DNA of 64,000 nt from Pantoea rwandensis (GTDB lineage Bacteria; Pseudomonadota; Gammaproteobacteria; Enterobacterales; Enterobacteriaceae). The stretch lies in contig NZ_CP009454.1 in NCBI RefSeq assembly GCF_000759475.1, positions 4,263,608 to 4,327,607 on the forward strand. The letters are read 5' to 3'. The position numbers were made by a program, and so were the translations under genes. Within the stretch, counting starts at the first letter, position 1; each line of letters opens with the position of its first letter. Shown one piece after another: positions 15,602 through 23,676 of the stretch. The notes under the pieces were generated by a model. That model did not search any database, had not been told where the DNA came from, and saw only the letters and a list, made by a program, of their open reading frames with translations.

Positions 15602-16484
15602 CACTCTCAACCTTGTTATAAACACGGGCCACATAATGCCCTCTGCCATCCCCATGCCCCAGGTCCATTGATGCAAGAGCCTGCGCCTCTTCTTTACTGA
15701 AACCGTTTTTCATATGAAGATTCATCACATCGACAGAATAGGCATAGCGTAAACTGTGCGGTGCATACTTCCCGGTCAATCCGGCTTCACGCACTATATT
15801 ACGGTACCGCTCGATAGCGGTATGTAATGACGGCTTATCGATTAACTTACCGTTATTTTCATTCAAATATTTTAGCGCAATACTAATTGCGGAAAGAGTA
15901 GCATCACGATCCAACACAGTTGTGTCTCTGGGACGACCTCCTTTTGTCCCGAATACAACGCGTATTTTTTCGTTACCAGTAAGTAGCGTTTTTTGCCAGG
16001 TTTTTAATGATTTCGCGGACTGGACTGTTTCTTCGGTTCTTAAACCCAGTAACCGGGACAACCTCAATGCACAAGCTACACCTTCATCCTTTTGTTCCAC
16101 ACTCGTCAGCACCTGCCGGAAATAATTATCGGGAATGGCAACCTTTGTTCCGTCACGACTGGTTTCTGAAATGCCCAGAGCCTGGTTGCTCAGTTTTTCG
16201 TGAGTCGGGTCAGCCATAAAAGTTTTTCCTGCAACCCGAAGCAAAGCCCGGATGGCCGACATTTCATTCTGGAGAGTACGCTTTGAAATTTCCTCAGATA
16301 GGCGGCTTTTCATATACAACTCAATATGTCCGGTCTTTATGTGTTTTACATCTCTAATCTGGACGTTAAGTTTTAATAAACGCTCAGCAAACCTGTCCGC
16401 AATTTTCATGCGGTCAGAAACAGTCTTAAAACTTCCCCCTGCCTGTCGGGCAAGCGTTTTTAAATTCTTATTCAGTTTTGCCAT
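15594..16484 (-). CDS. Integrase-domain (tyrosine recombinase-like) protein
   Basis: 296 residues from the ATG at 16484, which has AAGG upstream. The N-terminal half is a SAM-like DNA-binding region (LNKNLKTLARQAGGSFKTVS, then SEEISKRTLQNEMSAIRALL). The catalytic half shows the arginine in RLLGLRTEE, HSLRY as the HxxR box, and LGHGDGRGHYVARVY with the last histidine and tyrosine. It resembles the Integrase_1 group carried by enterobacterial plasmids and ICEs. An 18-bp inverted repeat lies just upstream, and a repeat copy flanks the locus on each side, so it may act locally. The target is unknown. Confidence 0.75.
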   Translation of the reverse strand: MAKLNKNLKTLARQAGGSFKTVSDRMKIADRFAERLLKLNVQIRDVKHIKTGHIELYMKSRLSEEISKRTLQNEMSAIRALLRVAGKTFMADPTHEKLSNQALGISETSRDGTKVAIPDNYFRQVLTSVEQKDEGVACALRLSRLLGLRTEETVQSAKSLKTWQKTLLTGNEKIRVVFGTKGGRPRDTTVLDRDATLSAISIALKYLNENNGKLIDKPSLHTAIERYRNIVREAGLTGKYAPHSLRYAYSVDVMNLHMKNGFSKEEAQALASMDLGHGDGRGHYVARVYNKVESDE

Positions 16485-16506
16485 AGTCAACCTTCCATTC
16501 AAACAG

Positions 16507-16550
16507 GTGTCAGTGCTTTTCCGTCTGCGTGAACGGAAAAGCACTGACAC
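16507..16550. repeat. Perfect 18-bp inverted repeat beside the integrase gene
   Basis: Arms 16507-16524 and 16533-16550 are perfectly complementary around an 8-base spacer. They lie 22 bases upstream of the integrase start. No T-run follows on either side, so it is not a classic terminator. It may be an operator or a recombinase-binding site. Confidence 0.65.
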
Positions 16551-16926
16551 CGACTGCGCTAGAGCTACAGACGATGAATTTCACCCCGACGGCACGGTTT
16601 AAGGTTGCGCTTCCTGCGTCTCGACAGATATCTGTGCATCGGGGCGGCGAAAAGTTGAGTTATTGCGAAGCTCCCCAGGTCTCTGACCTGCTCGCGGTTT
16701 TCACCGGGCTGAAATGAATCAGTCTGCTTCCACACACCAGTATGTTTACCGGTGTCGCCATCGATATCGTGTAGATTTTTCTCCTCTTTAAATGAAGTTC
16801 TGCCCCCTTTTTTTGGGTAAGACGTTTGGTAGATAAATGAACAAACAGTGAGTGATGTACGTCTTTAAGGCCCTCAAACCTTAAAGTACGTGTTGGTCAG
16901 TTGGTAAAAGAGTTGTTGAAACGGCA
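16551..16926. other. Region without a supported gene
   Basis: No convincing coding sequence is seen here. A short hairpin (TTAAGG...CCTTAA, about 16865-16884) is present. Confidence 0.4.
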
Positions 16927-17127
16927 GTGCGTCAGCTCTGCCAGTTATGCGCTGCGCGCGTCACTTGGTACTCGTTTCACTCGAACGCAAGTGACGCCGC
17001 GCTCCTCTGCTCTCAATGCAGTCGTGGAAGATGCCCAAATGTTCCAAATGGTCATACCCACGCCGCAAAGCTTGCAACGGATGCAGTCGTCAAAAATCGA
17101 GACGAAACGAAGAAAACAGACAGATGA
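16927..17127 (+). CDS. Possible small zinc-ribbon-like protein
   Basis: 66 residues from a GTG start (LCQLCAARVTWYSFHSNASD, then ALLCSQC). Two CxxC pairs about 20 residues apart suggest a zinc knuckle, and the C-terminus is charged. There is no clear ribosome site, and an overlapping frame is also open, so the call is tentative. Confidence 0.35.
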   Translation: MRQLCQLCAARVTWYSFHSNASDAALLCSQCSRGRCPNVPNGHTHAAKLATDAVVKNRDETKKTDR

Positions 17128-17203
17128 GTCTGCAGGAAGTCTGTCAGAGACAGCTTGTTTGTGAAGGAATATCCTTTATCGCTGCTAACGCGATCCCCAT
17201 TTT

Positions 17204-17314
17204 CAAAGGCTAACGGGTTTACCGCCCGAAGGCACCGTCTCTCAGGTCATGACGGTTTTGGCATGCAATCACCCGAAGGCGTCCCTCTCAGATTGCGGGG
17301 ACATTGGCATGTTG
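17204..17314. repeat. Direct repeat copy 2, about 110 bp
   Basis: Second copy of the repeat described at 15174-15285, in the same orientation. It starts CAAAGGCTAACGGGTTTACC and has the same two internal units. The bases to 17492 hold nothing else that I recognise. Confidence 0.65.
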
Positions 17315-17492
17315 CTTAACGCAACGTTACAACGAGGGAGATGTTAGATCGGAGCATGATCCTTTTACAAGTTAAATGTCATAGCTATATGTGAATCAAA
17401 AAGGTAACGAGTCTGAAGCAGGTGCCTTGAATTAATGTTCATCTAATTCTTAGAACCCTGCGACAAACTCACCGACGATTTTTCAAAAGTCG

Positions 17493-18344
17493 TTAGAAGG
17501 AATTGAACACAGATAAACGTCCCCATGTTGTTGAATAATCCATGCTGAATAATTGCTGTGCGGAATGCAGAGTTAAATGCTTATAACTTTCATCAATATA
17601 GTCCCTAATCTTTGCATTACTAATAACAATACTGGAAACAGGAATTTCAACTATACCTGCTGAGTACCTGTTCATTATCACCCATTCATCTCCTTCCATC
17701 TTATCTGAAGGAAAGCTTAAGTGTGAATACAGTATGTTCTCTACAGGTATACTTAGCTCAAGCGATATATCCCCATAGCCACCTTTTTGATTGGTATCGG
17801 AAAAGGAGTTAAGAATGTCCATTCGTACAGGTATTTTTTCTTTCCCCAGTAAATTAGCAGCAGCTTCATACAGCATAAGTAAGCTACTGTAGTTCATTCT
17901 CTCAGCAAAATACGATGATATTCTCACTTCATTTATTTTATTTTTCAGAAGCACTCTGGGCCGGATTTCGCGCCTTAAATTTATATGACTGACCCCTGCG
18001 GTATTTAAAACCCCTTGCAGATGACGATAAATATCCGCCAACTCACCGACGATTTCATTTAACTGTGTTTTACTCAGGGAGGCAATAAAAGCATCAACCT
18101 CATTACTATACCTGGCGTATATTCTGTCATCATCAATTGATATTTCACGTACATCAAAGGTCATAGATATAAGTCTCAGTAAAATTGCATATCCATTACT
18201 TTTCTTTTCGCAAAATCCAGTAATGAATTCGTATTTTTTAATTTTACTGCCATAACCAATACACGCGGATAAAATATCGCTTGTCAAGCTAAATTTATGG
18301 TCATTAAAATAGATGTCTAAATCATGTGTTTTAGATGAGGCCAT
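17493..18344 (-). CDS. Hypothetical protein
   Basis: 283 residues, AT-richer than the transfer genes. It has no signal peptide or membrane segment. Features include SLTSDILSACIGYGSKIKKY and FDVREISIDDDRIYARYSNE. I do not recognise a family. It stands alone on the minus strand, and no ribosome site is obvious. Confidence 0.6.
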   Translation of the reverse strand: MASSKTHDLDIYFNDHKFSLTSDILSACIGYGSKIKKYEFITGFCEKKSNGYAILLRLISMTFDVREISIDDDRIYARYSNEVDAFIASLSKTQLNEIVGELADIYRHLQGVLNTAGVSHINLRREIRPRVLLKNKINEVRISSYFAERMNYSSLLMLYEAAANLLGKEKIPVRMDILNSFSDTNQKGGYGDISLELSIPVENILYSHLSFPSDKMEGDEWVIMNRYSAGIVEIPVSSIVISNAKIRDYIDESYKHLTLHSAQQLFSMDYSTTWGRLSVFNSF

Positions 18345-18548
18345 TTTTACACCAGTATATTTTAAAGATAAATTCTAATTTTCCAAACCCACTATATTCA
18401 TCTAAGGATCATTTTGATAGATCCCGTAATGTGGTGCCTGATGAAACGAACTGTGATTTTTGTACAAAAATTTGCCAGCAGTACTATTTTTTAGTACCGT
18501 GAAACGACATGTCAATCTTGGCTTTGCGTTGTGAATGAGGAAGGTCAT

Positions 18549-18785
18549 ATGGCTAGTGACTGGAATGAAGAGTTAGATAAATACGAGAGTGGTCGTAGTT
18601 TCGGAGATGATCTCAAGGACTCTATCAGGGCCGCTCGATCTGTCACATGTTTGATAGCGTCTAAAAATTCTCACGCTGCCTCTGGCAGGGCAATAAATTC
18701 TAAAGATAATGGATGGATTTATGGTTCACAGGGATGGGGTAATTATGTGAACGGCGAAAAAATGGAATATGACAGTGAGGACTAG
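18549..18785 (+). CDS. Small hypothetical protein
   Basis: 78 residues from the ATG at 18549 (MASDWNEELDKYESG), preceded by GAGGAAGG at ideal spacing. The N-terminus is acidic, then comes SVTCLIASKNSHAASG, and the C-terminus is Gly/Trp/Tyr-rich (GWIYGSQGWGNYVNG) and acidic. It stands alone, and an inverted repeat that could end its transcript follows directly. No family is recognised. Confidence 0.55.
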   Translation: MASDWNEELDKYESGRSFGDDLKDSIRAARSVTCLIASKNSHAASGRAINSKDNGWIYGSQGWGNYVNGEKMEYDSED

Positions 18786-18815
18786 CACTGAATGATAGAA
18801 GTATCATCCAGTGCT
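18784..18815. terminator. Inverted repeat between convergent genes
   Basis: AGCACTG (18784-18790) pairs with CAGTGCT (18809-18815), with further inner pairing around a GAAG loop. It lies between the ends of a plus-strand and a minus-strand gene and could serve as a weak two-way terminator. T-runs are modest. Confidence 0.5.
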
Positions 18816-18820
18816 TGGGT

Positions 18821-20341
18821 TTATATTTTCTTGATTTGATTTAACGCAGTGTTTTTAACTTGCTTTCCAGCTTCTTCTCCTGCTTGTTTTGCCTGAACAG
18901 ACCCTTTTTCCATTGCAGACGAAATAGCAGTACCAAGTTGAACTCCTACCCACGATAACATACCGAGCCAGAATGCCGGGAAAACCACGTACATCATCCC
19001 CAGAACCAGATTCATAATCCATCCGTCTCGGGGAGAGCTAAGGAAATCTGCGATAGGTTCACCTGAAGCAAGTCCGTTAGCAGCAAGGCTTGAGTACAAA
19101 ATGGTTATCAGTCTGTCATCAAGCCAGCCAGCAAGCTCCCACCAGAAGGTGATGAACTGCAGTGCAAACAGCGCAAATGATATAGTAACCACCGTTTTGG
19201 GCTCGTAGGCACTGAACATCATCAGCACAGGTATGACAGTAATAATCATCATCTGCAATAGCGCCTGTATCATGGGAAGCGCCTGTTTCAACGCATCGAA
19301 GCCAGGAAGTGCCTCTACCTGTTTCATGCCTAAACCTACAGTAGATGCCAGCCGTGAGAGATTACCGCCAATGCCTGACGCTGTATCATCCGCACCGGCC
19401 ATATAGGTCACCCCTCCGCCTGAAAGTCCGGCGTTACGCGGGCTGACTATCCATCGAAGTACCACTTCCTCCCACTGTTGACCTGGAAACTGCCTCTGCA
19501 CTTCTTTACGTGTGTAATCACTGAAAGTGGCTAGCACGCGAGTGCGCAGCCCGGATGAGCCACCGGACCACCATGTTTTACAGGTGGGATAGCCTCCCTG
19601 ACCGGTGTCCGGATAGCCGCTGTCGCGCGTGCTGTCATAGGGCCACTGGCTCCTCGGGGTGGTGGCGGTGTAGTAATCATAGTAACCCGATGTATTCAGG
19701 AAATAGTCGCTGCCTATCCAGCCTACCGAGTTAATGGTCGCATCGCTGAGCTGAGTATTGCTGTTTTTGAGGCGGAAATATGCCCGGGAGTAGCACTGGT
19801 CGGCAAAATCCTGCACCTCCTGCAGCAATACAGGGTCACGCAGCTTGGTGTTCTGCACGTCAAAGCGCATCTGGCGCAGCTGTGTGCCGCAGGGGATAGA
19901 TGCAATCATCGCCTGTGTGGTCCCCTTAGACATCATATGCAGCAGATACCACCATATGGGTACCTGAGCGGTACGTCCGTCAAAGTCGTTAACCAGTCCG
20001 CTGTAACCGGAGTTTTGCGGCGTCGGCACGCTGATGCCACACTGCTTTGCTCTCGAACTGTCGAACTTGATGGTGCTGATATCCACGGGCAGGAGTGGAA
20101 TACAGCAGAACAGCATCACCACGAACGAGACGTAAATAGCGTGCTCGATGCGCGGCATAGCCAGAAGCCCCTTGTTCCCCTCATCCGCACCTTCCTCACG
20201 CACCTTAAGCCAGACGCCAAGCACTTTAAACACCAGCGGCAGGGCAAACAGTCCCGTGCTGCTGAGGATGGTCCACATGGCGTTATTCATCACCCAACCA
20301 AAGAGGACCAGAAAGTATTCCAGATAACTGTTTGCAGTCAT
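18821..20341 (-). CDS. traG: Conjugal transfer TraG N-terminal-like mating protein
   Basis: 506 residues from the ATG at 20341 (MTANSYLEYFLVLFGWVMNN), with AAGGA upstream. Several membrane segments lie at both ends: about residues 8-50, 80-100, and a cluster around 330-480. They flank a long periplasmic region rich in Cys, Trp and Tyr. The order and sequence match the TraG-N-type protein of PFGI-1/SPI-7-like elements, which works in mating-pair stabilisation at the inner membrane. It is the last gene of a minus-strand operon with PFL_4709-4711 homologues. Confidence 0.8.
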   Translation of the reverse strand: MTANSYLEYFLVLFGWVMNNAMWTILSSTGLFALPLVFKVLGVWLKVREEGADEGNKGLLAMPRIEHAIYVSFVVMLFCCIPLLPVDISTIKFDSSRAKQCGISVPTPQNSGYSGLVNDFDGRTAQVPIWWYLLHMMSKGTTQAMIASIPCGTQLRQMRFDVQNTKLRDPVLLQEVQDFADQCYSRAYFRLKNSNTQLSDATINSVGWIGSDYFLNTSGYYDYYTATTPRSQWPYDSTRDSGYPDTGQGGYPTCKTWWSGGSSGLRTRVLATFSDYTRKEVQRQFPGQQWEEVVLRWIVSPRNAGLSGGGVTYMAGADDTASGIGGNLSRLASTVGLGMKQVEALPGFDALKQALPMIQALLQMMIITVIPVLMMFSAYEPKTVVTISFALFALQFITFWWELAGWLDDRLITILYSSLAANGLASGEPIADFLSSPRDGWIMNLVLGMMYVVFPAFWLGMLSWVGVQLGTAISSAMEKGSVQAKQAGEEAGKQVKNTALNQIKKI

Positions 20342-20351
20342 GGTCTTTTCC

Positions 20352-20690
20352 TTATGCCGTGCCGGTCCAGGCCACGCACTCTGTGGCCAGAATAAACAAT
20401 ACGCCGAGCAACTCGGTACGCGGCAGGCGCGCACGGACTTCCGGCCAGCGCCTCAGTAGTTGTGGGCGTACCTTCATGAGCCAGACTCCTGCGATACCGG
20501 CATACATCATCAGTCGCCAGGCAAACAACGCCCAGCGGCTGTCATGCAGCCAGCGACGGGTCAGGTGGCCATCCGGGTCGTAAGCCATAAATACGGAAGC
20601 CAGGGCAAACATACCTGCAGTAATCAGAACCAGGACGGATACCATCATAATGAAACGGCCTGTGCGGCCGCGGAACCAGGTGCGTTTCAT
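20352..20690 (-). CDS. Small conjugative-element membrane protein
   Basis: 112 residues with two hydrophobic segments (about 14-35 and 55-75) and a basic C-terminus. It sits between the TraG-like and PFL_4711-like genes with spacings of 10 and 1 bases, so it is part of the operon. A partner of the mating channel is likely but unproven. Confidence 0.65.
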   Translation of the reverse strand: MKRTWFRGRTGRFIMMVSVLVLITAGMFALASVFMAYDPDGHLTRRWLHDSRWALFAWRLMMYAGIAGVWLMKVRPQLLRRWPEVRARLPRTELLGVLFILATECVAWTGTA

Positions 20691-20691
20691 G

Positions 20692-22116
20692 TCAGTTTGC
20701 TCCGGAAGACTGCGTCTGGTTCATCTGGCCAAAGCCCTGGTCCTGGTTGCCGGACTTCTGCTGCAGCTGGTTGTCCTGGTTACGGGTTCCCTGACGCGCG
20801 AGCGTGGTCAGCAGGCTGTTGTTGCTGATGGACTTGCGAAGCTCCATTTCATTACGCAGGGCATTCAGTTCCCGATCGAGCGCATCAATACGACGGTCAC
20901 CTTCGGCAATCGCCTCTGGCTGTTCCGCTGCGTTGGGCTCAGATTCGCCCGTGGTCAGCATGCGTCGCATGGTCAGCGCGGTTTCCACGGTGTCAGCCAT
21001 CGCCAGCTCACCGGCCAGTCGCTGAACCAGAGCGACCTTGTCCGGGTCATCGCGCAACGACTGGATGACGCCGCGCGTCACGACAAGACTGCCGGTTTTA
21101 AGGGCTGCGAGGTTATCAGCCGTTGGCTGCAGTTCTCCGCCGACCAGCTTGCCGAGCTGCTCAAGATTGCCTTTGGTGGCATCTTCCAGCACCGGCGAGA
21201 ACCCTGTACCGGCAAGCGTGCTACCAGGCTGATTGTCTGAACCGCCGCTGGTGCACTCGCTGGTCTCACGGCAGGTGCGAATGGAACGGTCGCCCAGTAC
21301 TTTAACCACCGCTGCGGCGGCCGCATCGGACGTTGGCCATCGCTGACATACGGTGCCACTGCAGCCCGATGTGCTTACGCTGCTGTTACTTGTGACCGGC
21401 AGGCTGTTCATCATGTTGTATCCTGCCTTCGCGAGGTCCCGCGTCGGCTGAATGGCCTGCTGGCCTTTTCCGCCGCGTTTCTGACCTCCGACCCAGGTCA
21501 CCCCCTCTTCACCGGTTGCTTTCTGCAGTTTCTGGTCGCTGGAGACGGCATCACCGCCGCTGGAGGCGACAATATCCTTGTACTCTTCGGAGACGGCGGC
21601 CTGTTGCCACTTACTCCCCAGCGTATAATCGGCAAGCTTTTTCGACATGTTCTGGCAGTTGAGCTGGGCTTTATCAAAACTGAGTCCCGCCTGCAAAACG
21701 CCGTTGGTGAGCATTTCATACAGTCCCGGATTCGCCCGCTGGATGGCCATTGCCGGCATGCTCATGACTGCGCCGGTTGCGCCCTGAATAACGTTACCCA
21801 TCAGGTCCTTAAAACCACTTGTGACCCCGTTAAGCTGATTGCCCACGGTGGTTTTCAGGTCAAAGTTGCCGCACATGAGGTCGCTGCTCCAGCCGCTGTT
21901 CAGACCTAAACGTGACATGTTGCTGCGGCTTGGCGGCGGGGAAATGACCGATCCGCCCCCGATCGAATAGAACAAACCATCATTAATGGCGCCGCTGACC
22001 GAAGCGCCCCCTGATGACAGCGATGTATCAACGGCCAACGCCGGCATGGAGATAAGAGAAAAAAGCGTGCACGCCGCCACCAGGCGGAGTACAACCCGTG
22101 TCTGCTGTTGTTTCAT
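20692..22116 (-). CDS. ICE conjugation protein, PFL_4711 family (TIGR03755)
   Basis: 474 residues from the ATG at 22116, with TGAGGA upstream. A signal peptide ends near SMPALA (about residue 27). The mature protein starts VDTSLSSGGASVSGAINDGL and contains MCGNFDLKTTVGNQLNGV, features of the PFL_4711 family that plays a TraH-like role in the periplasm. The C-terminus is Gln/Asn-rich. It is followed 1 base later by the small membrane-protein gene. Confidence 0.8.
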   Translation of the reverse strand: MKQQQTRVVLRLVAACTLFSLISMPALAVDTSLSSGGASVSGAINDGLFYSIGGGSVISPPPSRSNMSRLGLNSGWSSDLMCGNFDLKTTVGNQLNGVTSGFKDLMGNVIQGATGAVMSMPAMAIQRANPGLYEMLTNGVLQAGLSFDKAQLNCQNMSKKLADYTLGSKWQQAAVSEEYKDIVASSGGDAVSSDQKLQKATGEEGVTWVGGQKRGGKGQQAIQPTRDLAKAGYNMMNSLPVTSNSSVSTSGCSGTVCQRWPTSDAAAAAVVKVLGDRSIRTCRETSECTSGGSDNQPGSTLAGTGFSPVLEDATKGNLEQLGKLVGGELQPTADNLAALKTGSLVVTRGVIQSLRDDPDKVALVQRLAGELAMADTVETALTMRRMLTTGESEPNAAEQPEAIAEGDRRIDALDRELNALRNEMELRKSISNNSLLTTLARQGTRNQDNQLQQKSGNQDQGFGQMNQTQSSGAN

Positions 22117-22126
22117 AGGTTTATCC

Positions 22127-23092
22127 TCAGGAGAAATCGGTGCTGTAAAGGAAGGTCTGGCCACGGCGCTTGCAACAGCTGTAAGGTTGCCAGAGTGCCC
22201 AGGCGTAGTTGCCGTCTTCAGCAATCTGGCCATCAGTGTCCGGAAATACCGCGCAGCTCTGCGAGAGCTGAGGAGATAGTCGCTGCCACTTGTGATTTTT
22301 GGTTCCCGTGTTTTCCTGTACCGGATCGGGTGGCCAGTAGCCTGGTGAACGCTGGCCTGTGAGCGGACTGTAGACGTGAAGCTGACCTTCCCGGGTGATG
22401 ATATCGGCCACGCGCTGAACCACTATTGCCGCGGATTTGTAGCTGTCGGTCTGCGTGACAAAGCCGCCACGTGGATAAACGTTGCCCCACATCGTCCCGG
22501 ATGTCGTACTGCCAATTTCACGCTGCCCCGGGATTAGGGCTTCCGGATAGAAGGATTCAGGCACGCCGGTGCGCCAGGCGAGCGCATCGAGAGCGCTCGT
22601 AAAATACGGCATAAAGGGTGTGGCGGCGCTGTCACACGAGTAGCCCGACACCATACCACCGATGAGTTTTGTCGCCGGATGACCGTATGCATCGCCATAG
22701 TAAAAGTGCAGGTTCTGCTTGCGCTCGCCGGGCGCCTTCATTTCCTGGCGGCCGCCACCGGTCGGCACACCGCCCGCGCCGCCCAGAAGGGCGCTTTCGG
22801 CGCCGTCGGCCAGGCTGCTGACGGCAGACATTTCGGTCCAGGGATTGGCGCCGGGGCTCAGATAGGCCGACACCACGGCCTCAGGGATATAATGCGTCAC
22901 CTTGACGGATGTTTTCACCGAGCAGCCAAACGGCGTGCAGAACAACCAGTAGCAGATGCCGCTGATACGCCAGCTGATGCAGTCCTGACTGGCGGCGCTG
23001 GAGAGCAGGCTGGCAGTATTGACACTGGCCATCGTGCCCGTGCAGGCCAGCAATGTTGCCAGCGCCAGACGGCGTGGGCGGGAGAAGGACAT
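22127..23092 (-). CDS. ICE conjugation protein, PFL_4710 family (TraU-like, TIGR03756)
   Basis: 321 residues from the ATG at 23092. A signal peptide is followed by CISWRISGICYWLFCTPFGC, the cysteine-rich signature of TraU-like proteins, and VKVTHYIPEAVVSAY. Later cysteines and a C-terminal WALWQPYSCCKRRG support secretion and disulfides in the periplasm. TraU proteins help DNA transfer across the envelope. The gene sits between PFL_4709- and PFL_4711-like genes, as in other ICEs. Confidence 0.85.
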   Translation of the reverse strand: MSFSRPRRLALATLLACTGTMASVNTASLLSSAASQDCISWRISGICYWLFCTPFGCSVKTSVKVTHYIPEAVVSAYLSPGANPWTEMSAVSSLADGAESALLGGAGGVPTGGGRQEMKAPGERKQNLHFYYGDAYGHPATKLIGGMVSGYSCDSAATPFMPYFTSALDALAWRTGVPESFYPEALIPGQREIGSTTSGTMWGNVYPRGGFVTQTDSYKSAAIVVQRVADIITREGQLHVYSPLTGQRSPGYWPPDPVQENTGTKNHKWQRLSPQLSQSCAVFPDTDGQIAEDGNYAWALWQPYSCCKRRGQTFLYSTDFS

Positions 23093-23094
23093 TT

Positions 23095-23502
23095 TCACTG
23101 GGCTTTCTCCTTCCAGGCATTGAGCTGCTGCGTGGCTGTACCGACGTCGGTGGTGCCGTACACGACCCACCTGTCGTCAAACACCACGGCAGGGTACTTC
23201 TCCAGCCCCAGTGTCCAGGCGTGCGTGAGGCCGACGTAAGCGCGTGACAGTTCCTGCTGACGCTGCTGAAAGGCCTGTGAGCTGACGATCGCGCGCGCCT
23301 GCTGCTCAGCCTGCGCTGGATCTGCCGGCAGGGGCCCAAACATCTGCGCCTGAAGCCTGTCGGGCGCATCGAGCAGAACGACGGTGACCTCTGACCCGGG
23401 ATTGCCCGCGACCGGGTGGGCGCTGTCGGTGTAAATAACGGTACCGGCGCATGCACCGGCGGAAAGGAATAACGCTGTGAAGCAGCTGACGTTTAATTTC
23501 AT
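23095..23502 (-). CDS. ICE conjugation protein, PFL_4709 family (TIGR03757)
   Basis: 135 residues from the ATG at 23502. A signal peptide is followed by TVIYTDSAHPVAGNPGSEVT and, near the end, LGLEKYPAVVFDDRWVVYGT, a thioredoxin-fold-like pattern seen in the PFL_4709/TrbC-like family. It is periplasmic. It is the first gene of this operon, and a 7-bp hairpin (23513-23519 with 23531-23537) upstream lies next to its ribosome site. Confidence 0.8.
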   Translation of the reverse strand: MKLNVSCFTALFLSAGACAGTVIYTDSAHPVAGNPGSEVTVVLLDAPDRLQAQMFGPLPADPAQAEQQARAIVSSQAFQQRQQELSRAYVGLTHAWTLGLEKYPAVVFDDRWVVYGTTDVGTATQQLNAWKEKAQ

Positions 23503-23676
23503 GGAGAACACTCCCTGAGTGAATAACCCGCTCAGGGTGCGTTCAATATCGGGGCGGGTCAGTAATTAACTCTGAGCCCGTTAATGATATTTTTTCGCCC
23601 CAACGTCAGGTTGACAGAACGGGAAAAGTGCACCGATATGTCAGGTGACAAACCGGGGAATATGCACTGTTTCAGT

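Noticed and set aside
15174..17314. CRISPR-like array
   Set aside because: The repeats are about 110 bp in two distant copies with no regular spacers and no cas genes.
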